Shown here one piece after another: positions 1-7,523 of a stretch of 46,463 bases of DNA. The stretch lies in the IMG/VR virus record IMGVR_UViG_3300009009_000020, positions 1 through 46,463 of that record. One strand, written 5' to 3'. Every line of letters begins with the position of its first letter. Positions within the stretch are counted from its first letter, which is position 1. Made by a program: the position numbers and the translations under genes. The stretch is from a virus. The notes under the pieces are model-generated. The model was not told the origin of the DNA. It saw nothing but the letters and a program-made list of their open reading frames with translations, and made no database searches.

Positions 1-3000
1 GATCCACCAGATCTCTTTAATGTTCCTTCTACGTTTGATCCACCATTACCACTTGATGCTATAACAAATTGATTTGTTAAATTAGGAATTTTAAATGTAG
101 TTGTTGCTCCAGGTAAATCAGTAACTCCTGCCTGATATGCAGTTCCACCATAAGTATTTGAAATAACAGCGTGTAGTGTTCTGTAAGTATAGGTATTTAA
201 ATCTTGTCCATTGCATATACCCCACTGAGTAATACCAGGAGAAGATGGTAAATTATCAGTTGTTCCCGCCCATATTACAATACTTCCAATTGGAGTAACA
301 TTTGGAACAGCAAGATAATTTGCAGTTAAAGTTCCACTATCTGGTCCAGGTACGACACCATTTCCAGTAAGTGTTAAGTTACCAGCAAGAGTTGTTGTGG
401 TGTTAATTGCAACATTGCTACCAACTACAGAATTTAAAACTAAATTTCCAGAAGATGTATCAATTGTCTGATCATTTGTGACTCCTATTCTAATATTACC
501 GACATAAGCATCACTAAATGGTAAAGAGGATGTTCCAATATATGCTCCTTTTGAATCGTCTGGAACAATTCCAACTCCAGCAGTAATTAAGTTATTGCCA
601 GTGATGTTACCGTTTACGTTTAGATTTCTATTGATGCCGACTCCACCAGAAACAACAATTGCACCAGTAGCAGATGATGTAGATTGTGTTTTATTAGTAA
701 CTCTTAATCTTCCGGAAATAGTCAGATCAGTATTAAAAGTAACCGCACCATTAAAGGTAACTGGTCCATCAAATTGAGATAAAATAGTTCCAGAGTTTCC
801 ACCTTCCACAAGAAGTCTCTCTTTTACAATAACTTCATCATAAACAACACTCAATCTTGAAGGATCTTGCCCAGTGATTGTTGGAACGGGAATATCAAAT
901 GTTGTTTGTTGACCACTAGATGCCGAATATTTTGTATTACCAATAAAGAAATCACCATCACTATTCATTCCAGTGTAAATTACACTTCCACCAGAAGTTT
1001 CTTGGGATTGAGCAAGAAAATCTTCTCTTTCAGTTATGGTTTTAACTTGTAACTGTGGTAAACCTGTTGAGTAGTTACCTGGTCCATATCCAAGGTATTC
1101 AAATGTATGTCCAGAAGCACGAAGAATAGATGGTCTGCGGAACTCAATAGGAATTAATTTAATTTTACGAATTAAAGAACCATTAGAATGATTTTCTTTG
1201 AGAGTTCCCATAGCACCACGAATTACCGTGATTTGATTATTACTTGCACCACTTAATGTGCTGGAAGTAATTCTCATAATTTCATTATCAATTTGAATAT
1301 AAGATCCGAGTGGGAATCTTCTTGTTGTAGCAATACCAACATTAATCAATCTGACAGGAAATGATGCATCACTTTCAATATTTGCTAGCAATTCCATGCA
1401 CTCATTGTCATAGAAGAAAGATCCTCTAGTTGCAAGGTTTTCTCCAGTATCATCCGCAATACCTTCGTTTGAAGATAATGAATGTTTCAAAATACGTCTT
1501 GGAGTTAATCCAAATCCAGATGTCTTAGCAGTAAATTGAGTAATAGAAGGTGCAGCTATAACAAGGTAGTCGCCTAAATTATTATTGCTAGAATCAATAA
1601 CTCTAAATTGATTTCCAGAAATTAAACCATGTCTTGAAAAACAATTGAATGTTGTTATACCAGATGTAGAGTCATGTGATATTGAAGAAACATCAATAGG
1701 AATATTGCTGTTAATGAAGTATTGACCAACAACAGGGACAACATCAGATGCTGTTTTTGCAATGGAAATTTGATTTTTTGCAGGTAAACTTGTAATTCTA
1801 TAAAATCCGTCAGTAACTGTTCCGATACCTGTTAGTTGTATGGTATTTCCAACTGCAGTAGAAATACCAGATGTTGCTATGGTATATGATGCACTTGGAG
1901 CACCACCAATAACTCCACTATCAAAGAATAAAGTCTCTGCATTATTATATCCAGATCCACCAGAAATAATTTCTGCAGAAGTTACATTTCCTCCAGCACC
2001 AACAACTACTCTTGCTGTGGCACCATCCCAAGTTGTTAAGAAACTATCATTATACAATTTGACGTTAAAATATGTTCCGGCAGTATGACCAGAACCACCA
2101 CTTAATGTTCCGGTAACAACACCACCCAAACCATGTTCCCTATCAAATGTAATTGTTGCTGATGTTGCACTTGATGTAACATTAGTTACTTGAGGAGAAA
2201 TTCCAAATCCAGTGTAAAATTTATCAATAGTTTCTCTTGTTATACTCTTTTTAAGGTCATTTGTTACAACATCACCTAATGGACTTCTTTTTGCAAAAGA
2301 TTCCGCTGCCGGTGGATTATCATTTTTATTATCTCTATCAAGTTGAGGATACAAATCAACAATGTTTTGGGTATATGCAAGATCTGTAAATTCACTTTCA
2401 ATTTTGTTAGAGGCATTAATTAAATACAGATAATAAACTCCATCCTGAACATTATAAATGTACGGATTTATAACTTCTTTTCTGTATACAATAAAGTTTT
2501 TCTTATTATCATTTCTTTCAAATCTAGGAAGAGTAACATCTCTTACATTGGTGTTGCTTGTAAAAGTTCCTGGAGAATGAAGTACACCATAAATATCGGT
2601 TGCACTATATGTAAATGTTTTGTCATCTACTATGGTATCGACAAGAAAAACACCATTGTATCCACGATTTAATACTGCGGCAGTATTTGTGGAACTCTTT
2701 ACATTTTTGACAATTACTTGATCTCCATATTTTAAGTTATGAGGAAGATCAGATGTTACTGTAATTATCTTATTAATACTATCATAAGTACATTGGTTAA
2801 TAAATCTTGGATTTCTATTAAAAAGATAATCCAAAGAAGTAATGGAACTAAGAGTAAAGTCTGAGGTGCTTCTGGCACCAGTAGTGCTTGATTCTTGAAT
2901 AATAAATCCATCACTTGGATCTCTTGCATTATCAAGCTCTTTGGGAATAACTACACGAACTTTATAAATCTTTTCATCTAAACTTCTATTATCTTCATAT

Positions 3001-5390
3001 CTCTTTAAGTAAGAGACATCGGTTCTTTCTCCTAAAATTTCTACACTTAAAGTTGTTAAAGCATCGTAAATTTCATTACCAGTATTAACATGAATATACC
3101 AATTTGAATTTGCCGAATCCCATTGAATTGGGGATCCTATTTCACCCGCATTTTTATCGGATACTACACTTAATATTTTTAGTTGAACTCCACCATAAAT
3201 TTTTAGATACTGTGGAGTTGCAGTATCTGCATTAGTTTTTGAAGATGCAATTTGTATTTGATCACTTGTAAGTGTTATGCCATCACTTCTAGTTGCATTT
3301 GATTCGTTTGTAATTGCATAATAAATTTTATTATTTGTAATGTTTTCTGGGAGATCTCCAGATTCACTGATGATTCTAATTTTTTCACCATTTTTAATAT
3401 TATTTTGTCCAATATCAATTACGGATTGACTGTTTGGAGCAAGTGCAATATATGATTTTTCAGAACTATCTGTTCCAAAGGAAATATTAGAAGTAACCCT
3501 ATCAACCATTAAGATTGATGCTGAATAAGTATTAGTTGTATTCTCGTCAATATCTACATCAACATATAATTCATCATATCTTCTTGCACCTATTCTATAA
3601 CCTTGAGTGATAATGGGAGGGATATCATCTTGCTTATCAAAACCAAATAAGTAAAGATGACTAGAAATACCTACAGTTTTTGTTTTATTAACATCCAAAG
3701 AAATCCAGTCAATGTCAGTTTCTTCCGTAATAATTGATCTTGGAGTAACAATTGAAGTTATAAATGCTTTATCATCTTTATCAAAACTTTCCTGTTTAAA
3801 TCCATCACACCCCAAAGAGTGTTGACCAAAGTTAGAGTTGGAGTTTGTAATACTTCCATCTCCACCTGTTCTAGAATCAAAGTGTTTGTAGAAACCAATC
3901 GCAAACACTGATACAACCTGGATAAATGCATCATTACTAATTGTAATGTGAGATGGTTGCCATCCTCTTCTGTAAACTGCGCCAGAATCAAGGTGATAAA
4001 CCGTTGAAACATTTGTTGATGCTGATCCAGATGACAATAAAGAACCAGTTACCTTGGTAATATTAATACCATCATAGGTTCTACTTTGAGGATTATATTT
4101 TACAAATGCTCTATCGTCTTTTTGAAGTGAAACTCCAGTAAATTGAGCAACAACCATAGAACGGAATCCAGATGCCTTAGATCCATCTGCGTGCATTCCA
4201 TTCATACCCCATACTGAACGTAAGGAGATGTTAAAGATGTAAGGAGAAGCTCCAGAAACTGTATCAGTTTCAATAGTAACAGTTGCTGCAGAAGCACTTA
4301 ATCCAGCAGCAGAACCTGCAGGAAGGTTATCCCTTACAAAGGGTAAAAGATATGTAAATGTTGTTTCACTAAGAACAGTTTGAACTTTTGTTGATATATT
4401 GTAATCGTCAACATTTACTCCTCTTATTTTAACAGGAGTATTTGATGTTAAACCGTGTGGAAAACTTGTTGTTACAGTAATGATAGATCCTGGAGTTGCA
4501 CCATCTCCAGAAATTATAGAACTGATGTTTATTGGATCTGTTGCAAAAGCTCCAACGATTTCCCATTCTGGTCTTTGTTTTGCTAAACCTCCTGGTTCAT
4601 CTGGATATTTTTGATCTACATTTCTTCCTGATGCATTATTATATGCTCTAGTGAGTTTATAATAATACATATCCAAATCAGTAAAATCAAATTGAGATGG
4701 AATGTTAACTCCATCAGCATATTCAAATACTGTTAGTTTATGGTGTGAAAATGTGGGTTTCGATCTATTGTTAATTGAAAAATCTACAGGATCTGTATAG
4801 ACATTTTCTAGTTCATTACCATCAAAAACGGAAAGTTGCCAAAAATAACATGCGCCAGTTATTCTGAAAATAGAACTATTCCTTACATTAATATCAGTAG
4901 GGTTTGGAACGTATTTTGGTCTTATTTTAGTTTTTCTTAAATCAAGACCAACAATAGATGTTCCTCTAGGAACAATTACTCCACCATAAATGCTATTAAA
5001 TTTATAGAGAATATTATCTGGTTGAGTAATATCAAAATTAGAATTTAAATTGAGATCAAATTCTGCAATTGCTTCTGATTCTACTCCAGCAGGAGAAACT
5101 GCTCTTGGTGCATTATTTGATTCTCTAATTCCATACCCTGGTCTATTGTCTACAATATATTCTCCAGGAAACAGAAGAATTGTTGTTTTTTCTGTTATAT
5201 CGTTATCATTACCTCTTAAATATGAAAATCTTGCAGATTCAAGAAGTGCTCTTTGAATAGTTTTAAATGGTTTAGTTAATGAGTTACCTTGATTTTCAAC
5301 ACTATCAGTCGCATCTAGATCGTTTGGATTGACATAAAGAATACGTCCTTCTGTATTCTTAATAAAATTTTCTAATTTATTTAATGGCAA
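1..5390 (-). CDS. Giant virion structural protein, beta-helix plus tail-collar domain (partial, C-terminus beyond window)
   Basis: One minus-strand frame is open from the stop at 5424-5426 down to base 1, about 1800 codons. I translated it by eye and met no stop. The N-terminal part (from GRILYVNPNDLDATDS) and the following FPGEYIV strand look like a right-handed beta-helix. A later ITNSNSNFGQHSLGCDG motif recurs in the 2686-aa protein at 12763-20823. Near the window edge, IGSIVIWAG followed by WGICNGQ matches the phage tail-collar domain (PF07484), which is typical of fibre and baseplate-wedge proteins. No ATG exists at the 5' end. I place the start at TTG 5390, just ahead of PLNKLENF, because a late promoter at 5421-5428 would start RNA near 5415. 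An ATA at 5421-5423 directly after the previous stop is the alternative. Probably a gp10-like or fibre-adaptor structural protein; its exact role is uncertain. Confidence 0.85.
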   Translation of the reverse strand, partial: MPLNKLENFIKNTEGRILYVNPNDLDATDSVENQGNSLTKPFKTIQRALLESARFSYLRGNDNDITEKTTILLFPGEYIVDNRPGYGIRESNNAPRAVSPAGVESEAIAEFDLNLNSNFDITQPDNILYKFNSIYGGVIVPRGTSIVGLDLRKTKIRPKYVPNPTDINVRNSSIFRITGACYFWQLSVFDGNELENVYTDPVDFSINNRSKPTFSHHKLTVFEYADGVNIPSQFDFTDLDMYYYKLTRAYNNASGRNVDQKYPDEPGGLAKQRPEWEIVGAFATDPINISSIISGDGATPGSIITVTTSFPHGLTSNTPVKIRGVNVDDYNISTKVQTVLSETTFTYLLPFVRDNLPAGSAAGLSASAATVTIETDTVSGASPYIFNISLRSVWGMNGMHADGSKASGFRSMVVAQFTGVSLQKDDRAFVKYNPQSRTYDGINITKVTGSLLSSGSASTNVSTVYHLDSGAVYRRGWQPSHITISNDAFIQVVSVFAIGFYKHFDSRTGGDGSITNSNSNFGQHSLGCDGFKQESFDKDDKAFITSIVTPRSIITEETDIDWISLDVNKTKTVGISSHLYLFGFDKQDDIPPIITQGYRIGARRYDELYVDVDIDENTTNTYSASILMVDRVTSNISFGTDSSEKSYIALAPNSQSVIDIGQNNIKNGEKIRIISESGDLPENITNNKIYYAITNESNATRSDGITLTSDQIQIASSKTNADTATPQYLKIYGGVQLKILSVVSDKNAGEIGSPIQWDSANSNWYIHVNTGNEIYDALTTLSVEILGERTDVSYLKRYEDNRSLDEKIYKVRVVIPKELDNARDPSDGFIIQESSTTGARSTSDFTLSSITSLDYLFNRNPRFINQCTYDSINKIITVTSDLPHNLKYGDQVIVKNVKSSTNTAAVLNRGYNGVFLVDTIVDDKTFTYSATDIYGVLHSPGTFTSNTNVRDVTLPRFERNDNKKNFIVYRKEVINPYIYNVQDGVYYLYLINASNKIESEFTDLAYTQNIVDLYPQLDRDNKNDNPPAAESFAKRSPLGDVVTNDLKKSITRETIDKFYTGFGISPQVTNVTSSATSATITFDREHGLGGVVTGTLSGGSGHTAGTYFNVKLYNDSFLTTWDGATARVVVGAGGNVTSAEIISGGSGYNNAETLFFDSGVIGGAPSASYTIATSGISTAVGNTIQLTGIGTVTDGFYRITSLPAKNQISIAKTASDVVPVVGQYFINSNIPIDVSSISHDSTSGITTFNCFSRHGLISGNQFRVIDSSNNNLGDYLVIAAPSITQFTAKTSGFGLTPRRILKHSLSSNEGIADDTGENLATRGSFFYDNECMELLANIESDASFPVRLINVGIATTRRFPLGSYIQIDNEIMRITSSTLSGASNNQITVIRGAMGTLKENHSNGSLIRKIKLIPIEFRRPSILRASGHTFEYLGYGPGNYSTGLPQLQVKTITEREDFLAQSQETSGGSVIYTGMNSDGDFFIGNTKYSASSGQQTTFDIPVPTITGQDPSRLSVVYDEVIVKERLLVEGGNSGTILSQFDGPVTFNGAVTFNTDLTISGRLRVTNKTQSTSSATGAIVVSGGVGINRNLNVNGNITGNNLITAGVGIVPDDSKGAYIGTSSLPFSDAYVGNIRIGVTNDQTIDTSSGNLVLNSVVGSNVAINTTTTLAGNLTLTGNGVVPGPDSGTLTANYLAVPNVTPIGSIVIWAGTTDNLPSSPGITQWGICNGQDLNTYTYRTLHAVISNTYGGTAYQAGVTDLPGATTTFKIPNLTNQFVIASSGNGGSNVEGTLKRSGG

Positions 5391-5420
5391 TTTTCCGCAC
5401 CAGGAACTTCTTCTATCCTT

Positions 5421-5428
5421 TATTTATG
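5421..5428 (-). promoter_or_regulatory. T4-type late promoter CATAAATA
   Basis: The minus strand reads CATAAATA, a full match to the NATAAATA late-promoter core known from T4-like cyanophages. It overlaps the stop codon of the 101-aa gene and lies about 30 nt before the likely TTG start of the giant structural gene, which would give transcription from about 5415. Confidence 0.55.
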
Positions 5429-5729
5429 AAGTCAGATCTTCTCCATCATAATCAAATTCAACCTCTTCTGGCATGTCTTCTGGATTTTCTAAATCAACTG
5501 GAAACAAGCATGGATGTGCCTCTTCATCTATAAGATAAAATGAAGACTTATATAAGTCTTCTGGTTCAAATGTTCTTTCTTTGTCTGCTGCCCCACAAAG
5601 ATCTACATCATACAAATGACCATCTGGTAATTCATCAAACGTAAAAGGTACGTGATTGATAAAATACATCTTCACAATCATACTGCCATTATTGTACCAG
5701 CAGTATGCGTGATCAATACGATAAGACAT
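5424..5729 (-). CDS. Hypothetical protein, 101 aa, acidic C-terminus
   Basis: Starts at ATG 5729 (MSYRIDHAYCW). A longer in-frame reading from 5783 begins with GTG inside the tRNA-Met 3' half and is unlikely to be used. The protein has no membrane segment or motif I recognise. Its last 40 residues are strongly acidic, with many Asp and Glu. It lies directly downstream of the tRNA pair and is followed, in the same frame and with only the TAA stop between, by the giant structural gene. A late-type motif AATAAATA lies 21 nt upstream of the ATG. A small inverted repeat GGGA-AAA-TCCC ends just before the ATG and may shape initiation. Function unknown. Confidence 0.7.
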   Translation of the reverse strand: MSYRIDHAYCWYNNGSMIVKMYFINHVPFTFDELPDGHLYDVDLCGAADKERTFEPEDLYKSSFYLIDEEAHPCLFPVDLENPEDMPEEVEFDYDGEDLTS

Positions 5730-5749
5730 AGGGATTTTCCCATATCTTA

Positions 5750-5757
5750 TATTTATT
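5750..5757 (-). promoter_or_regulatory. T4-type late promoter AATAAATA
   Basis: AATAAATA on the minus strand, between tRNA-Met (ends at 5761) and the ATG at 5729. It fits the NATAAATA late core and would start transcription about 15 nt before the 101-aa gene. Confidence 0.45.
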
Positions 5758-5760
5758 TTA

Positions 5761-5833
5761 TGCTCCTTGCGTGGATCGAACACGCCTCAGGCGAATTATG
5801 AGTTCGCTGCATTCACCAGATTGCTAAAGGAGC
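5761..5833 (-). tRNA. tRNA-Met (anticodon CAU)
   Basis: The minus strand folds as a full cloverleaf. The acceptor stem is GCTCCTT/AAGGAGC, the D stem GCA/TGC, the anticodon stem GCGAA/TTCGC with loop CTCATAA, and the T arm GCGTG-TTCGATC-CACGC, with discriminator A at 5761. No CCA is encoded. The CAU anticodon means Met. A lysidine-modified Ile tRNA with the same anticodon cannot be ruled out, but the neighbouring UAU tRNA makes that less likely. It is 4 nt downstream of tRNA-Ile and probably co-transcribed from the promoter at 5924-5952. Confidence 0.9.
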
Positions 5834-5837
5834 AAGG

Positions 5838-5909
5838 TAGGACTGCTGAGAATTGAACTCCGTTCACACCGTTATAAGCAGTGGGCCTTAACCAATAGGC
5901 GACAGTCCC
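5838..5909 (-). tRNA. tRNA-Ile (anticodon UAU)
   Basis: 72-nt cloverleaf. The acceptor is GGGACTG/CAGTCCT with a G-U at the first pair, the D stem GCCT/AGGC, the anticodon stem CACTG/CGGTG around loop CTTATAA (anticodon TAT), and discriminator A at 5838. The T stem CGGAG/CTCAG has one G-A mismatch, the only clear defect. It would read AUA codons, which are common in this AT-rich phage and usually rarer in marine Synechococcus, so a translation-supplementing role is likely. Confidence 0.85.
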
Positions 5910-5910
5910 A

Positions 5911-5939
5911 TAAAACCAGATCAATTATAGAGGATCTGG
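5911..5939 (-). terminator. Inverted repeat CCAGATC-N10-GATCTGG plus TTTTA, overlapping a promoter
   Basis: On the minus strand a perfect 7-bp inverted repeat (arms 5933-5939 and 5916-5922) is followed by TTTTA (5915-5911). It could be a weak intrinsic terminator for the antitoxin transcript. Because the -10 box sits inside the loop, it could equally be an operator over the tRNA promoter. Confidence 0.45.
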
Positions 5940-5952
5940 AACTCTTTGTCAA
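5924..5952 (-). promoter_or_regulatory. Perfect consensus sigma70-type promoter TTGACA-N17-TATAAT
   Basis: Minus strand -35 TTGACA at 5952-5947, 17-nt spacer, -10 TATAAT at 5929-5924. This is an exact match to the bacterial housekeeping consensus. The predicted start near 5917 is just before tRNA-Ile. It should give strong early expression by unmodified host RNA polymerase of the tRNAs and possibly the 101-aa gene. Confidence 0.8.
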
Positions 5953-6131
5953 CTACCCTCTTCGTGATCCGTGTGTATTCGGATAAGATCGTCAACTTCT
6001 TCATATTCCTGATAAGGAATTAGCACCATGTTCCCATGTTTACTCTTGATAAGAAAAGACTCACCCGTCTCTACCCTATCAAGATATTCTTCAAAGTTTT
6101 TTTGAAGTTCTTCAATCGTTAGTGTTTTCAT
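5949..6131 (-). CDS. Phd/YefM-family antitoxin-like protein, no toxin partner
   Basis: 60 aa from ATG 6131 (MKTLTIEELQKNF). The pattern is that of the Phd/YefM antitoxin N-terminal fold: an opening strand, the helix EELQKNFEEYLDRVETG, then a strand pair FLIKSKHGNMVLIPYQEYEE. In known systems this domain binds DNA palindromes and its tail neutralises a toxin. The C-terminal tail here is very short (about 15 residues after EYEEV), and no toxin-like gene is adjacent: upstream is a 69-aa protein overlapping by 20 nt, downstream are tRNAs. It may act as a stand-alone regulator or block a host toxin; both are inference. An upstream in-frame start at 6170 lies deep inside the neighbouring gene and was not chosen. 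Confidence 0.7.
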   Translation of the reverse strand: MKTLTIEELQKNFEEYLDRVETGESFLIKSKHGNMVLIPYQEYEEVDDLIRIHTDHEEGS

Positions 6132-6321
6132 AGATGGCGAGGTCTGCGTATTTAATCTGTTCTTGATCAAGATTAGCGGTTACAACTTCAAGTACGTTCA
6201 TAAATTCTTGAATTGTATCACATTCAACCAGGCGTTCACCACCTTGATCACTCAAAAGAAGAAAAGTTCGGGCACAAACATCAATTACGATGCCCTGTAC
6301 ACATTCTTGCGTGGAACTCAT
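6112..6321 (-). CDS. Hypothetical protein, 69 aa
   Basis: Starts at ATG 6321 (MSSTQECVQG). The earlier in-frame start at 6345 is too close to the expected transcription start (about 6341) to be used. A beta-rich first half (IVIDVCARTFLLLSDQ) is followed by a helical segment ending in LAIYENTND. No family recognised. It overlaps the Phd-like gene by 20 nt and is first behind the promoter at 6348-6376, so the two form a small early operon. It sits where a toxin or antitoxin partner might be, but nothing in it resembles RelE, Doc or other toxins I know. Confidence 0.65.
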   Translation of the reverse strand: MSSTQECVQGIVIDVCARTFLLLSDQGGERLVECDTIQEFMNVLEVVTANLDQEQIKYADLAIYENTND

Positions 6322-6347
6322 TCGGCGGTTTTCTTGATTACCCACAT

Positions 6348-6376
6348 ACTATAGGGAGTCTTGGGCGATGTGTCAA
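6348..6376 (-). promoter_or_regulatory. Sigma70-type promoter TTGACA-N17-TATAGT
   Basis: Minus strand -35 TTGACA at 6376-6371, 17-nt spacer, -10 TATAGT at 6353-6348. It drives the 69-aa and Phd-like genes with a leader of about 20 nt. The -35 box overlaps the last codons of the upstream fibre-associated gene. Confidence 0.75.
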
Positions 6377-7494
6377 GCCCCCTCATAAGGCAATTTGTCC
6401 CAGGTTAAGAATCCGTTTCCAATCTTAAGATTTCCAGTATCAGATTCATAGCATTCAATATCATTTGCTGGAATAGGATTTTCATTTTGCCATTTTTCTA
6501 AAGTTCTTGAAAATCTATATCTCTGAGATGGTGGAATACTTGGAAGATTATTCCAAGAGTCAATTCCATTTCCAAATTTTCTTTCTCCAGTATCCATACA
6601 TATTCCAATAAAGGAAGAATCTAAAATTAAGTCATCAGATTCAAATTTTTCGGATGTTTGAATAATTTCATAAGGTCTAAGAATTGAAATATTAAATAAA
6701 TTTATAGGATTTATGTGTTGTGAGGAGTTTGATAATGAAAAATGTTCTTCAAAAATGTTGCTAAAATAAGATAATTTACGTAAAAGTAAAGTTTGCTCTA
6801 ATTTACATTCTTCAACTACCGCTAGTAATTTTGTAATTTGTAAGATGTTTTTAAGATCTTCAATACTAATATTCAATAAATTTAGTTTACCTTCTAATGA
6901 AGAATCTATAATTTCCGAAATTCCTAAAAGATTTTTTATTTGATCTTGACTTATATTGAGAAAATCAAATTTCTCTTCTATTGGTAAATTCACGACTTCA
7001 AGAACATTTGAAATATTTTTTATATCATCAGAATGACTATTAATTTCCAATACATCTTTTAATTGATCTACCGAAATATTTAATTTTTTTAATTTTTCTT
7101 CTATTGGTAAAGATTTTACTTGGCTTTCTGTTACATGATAGACAGGATCTATTCTTTCCCAAAAGTCATACTCAGAGTTCCATTTATAATTATTCTGATT
7201 ATAATCTAATGGTGGTTTAATTTTAGTATGATTATCTGGTTTTTCTAAAGGATTTTCATTATAAAAAGAAACTCCACTAAAAACATTATAATAAGTTCCT
7301 CTCAAATCTTCCCACACTTCCCAAATCTTACTTATTGTATTGAAGATTTGAATTTGATCATTTCCAACGTCTGGGGGGGAGGTGGAAGTTGCAAATGCAG
7401 AAATTAAATATTCACCTGGTTCTAGGGGAGATTCTAAAGCAATTCCTTCCGAAACATAATACTTATATTGGGGATGATAATTATATTCCTTCAT
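6373..7494 (-). CDS. Tail-fibre-associated protein with tandem helical repeats and two Mtd_N-like motifs, 373 aa
   Basis: Starts at ATG 7494 (MKEYNYHP); a TTG at 7515 is the only upstream alternative. Residues about 60-75 carry WEVWEDLRGTYYN, and YKWN..YDFWE follows, reminiscent of tail-fibre assembly chaperones. The middle (about residues 129-220) has three related segments of the form LPIEEK..LNIS..Q.K..L.I, likely a helical oligomerisation rod. The C-terminus has two motifs, CMDTGERKFGNGIDSWNNLP and ESDTGNLKIGNGFLTWDKLP, matching the DT..K.GNG..W..LP signature of the phage Mtd N-terminal domain. It lies immediately downstream of the collagen-like collar fibre (9-nt gap before the TTG) and may cap, adapt or help assemble it. 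Confidence 0.75.
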   Translation of the reverse strand: MKEYNYHPQYKYYVSEGIALESPLEPGEYLISAFATSTSPPDVGNDQIQIFNTISKIWEVWEDLRGTYYNVFSGVSFYNENPLEKPDNHTKIKPPLDYNQNNYKWNSEYDFWERIDPVYHVTESQVKSLPIEEKLKKLNISVDQLKDVLEINSHSDDIKNISNVLEVVNLPIEEKFDFLNISQDQIKNLLGISEIIDSSLEGKLNLLNISIEDLKNILQITKLLAVVEECKLEQTLLLRKLSYFSNIFEEHFSLSNSSQHINPINLFNISILRPYEIIQTSEKFESDDLILDSSFIGICMDTGERKFGNGIDSWNNLPSIPPSQRYRFSRTLEKWQNENPIPANDIECYESDTGNLKIGNGFLTWDKLPYEGA

Positions 7495-7523
7495 TTTTAT
7501 TTTTTTAATATACAATATATATT

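Noticed and set aside
3758-4012. 84-aa minus-strand ORF
   Set aside because: Off-frame reading inside the first giant structural gene; low-complexity composition and no ribosome site.
5730-5783. 18-residue N-terminal extension of the 101-aa protein
   Set aside because: It would start with GTG inside tRNA-Met; the ATG at 5729 after the tRNA is more credible.
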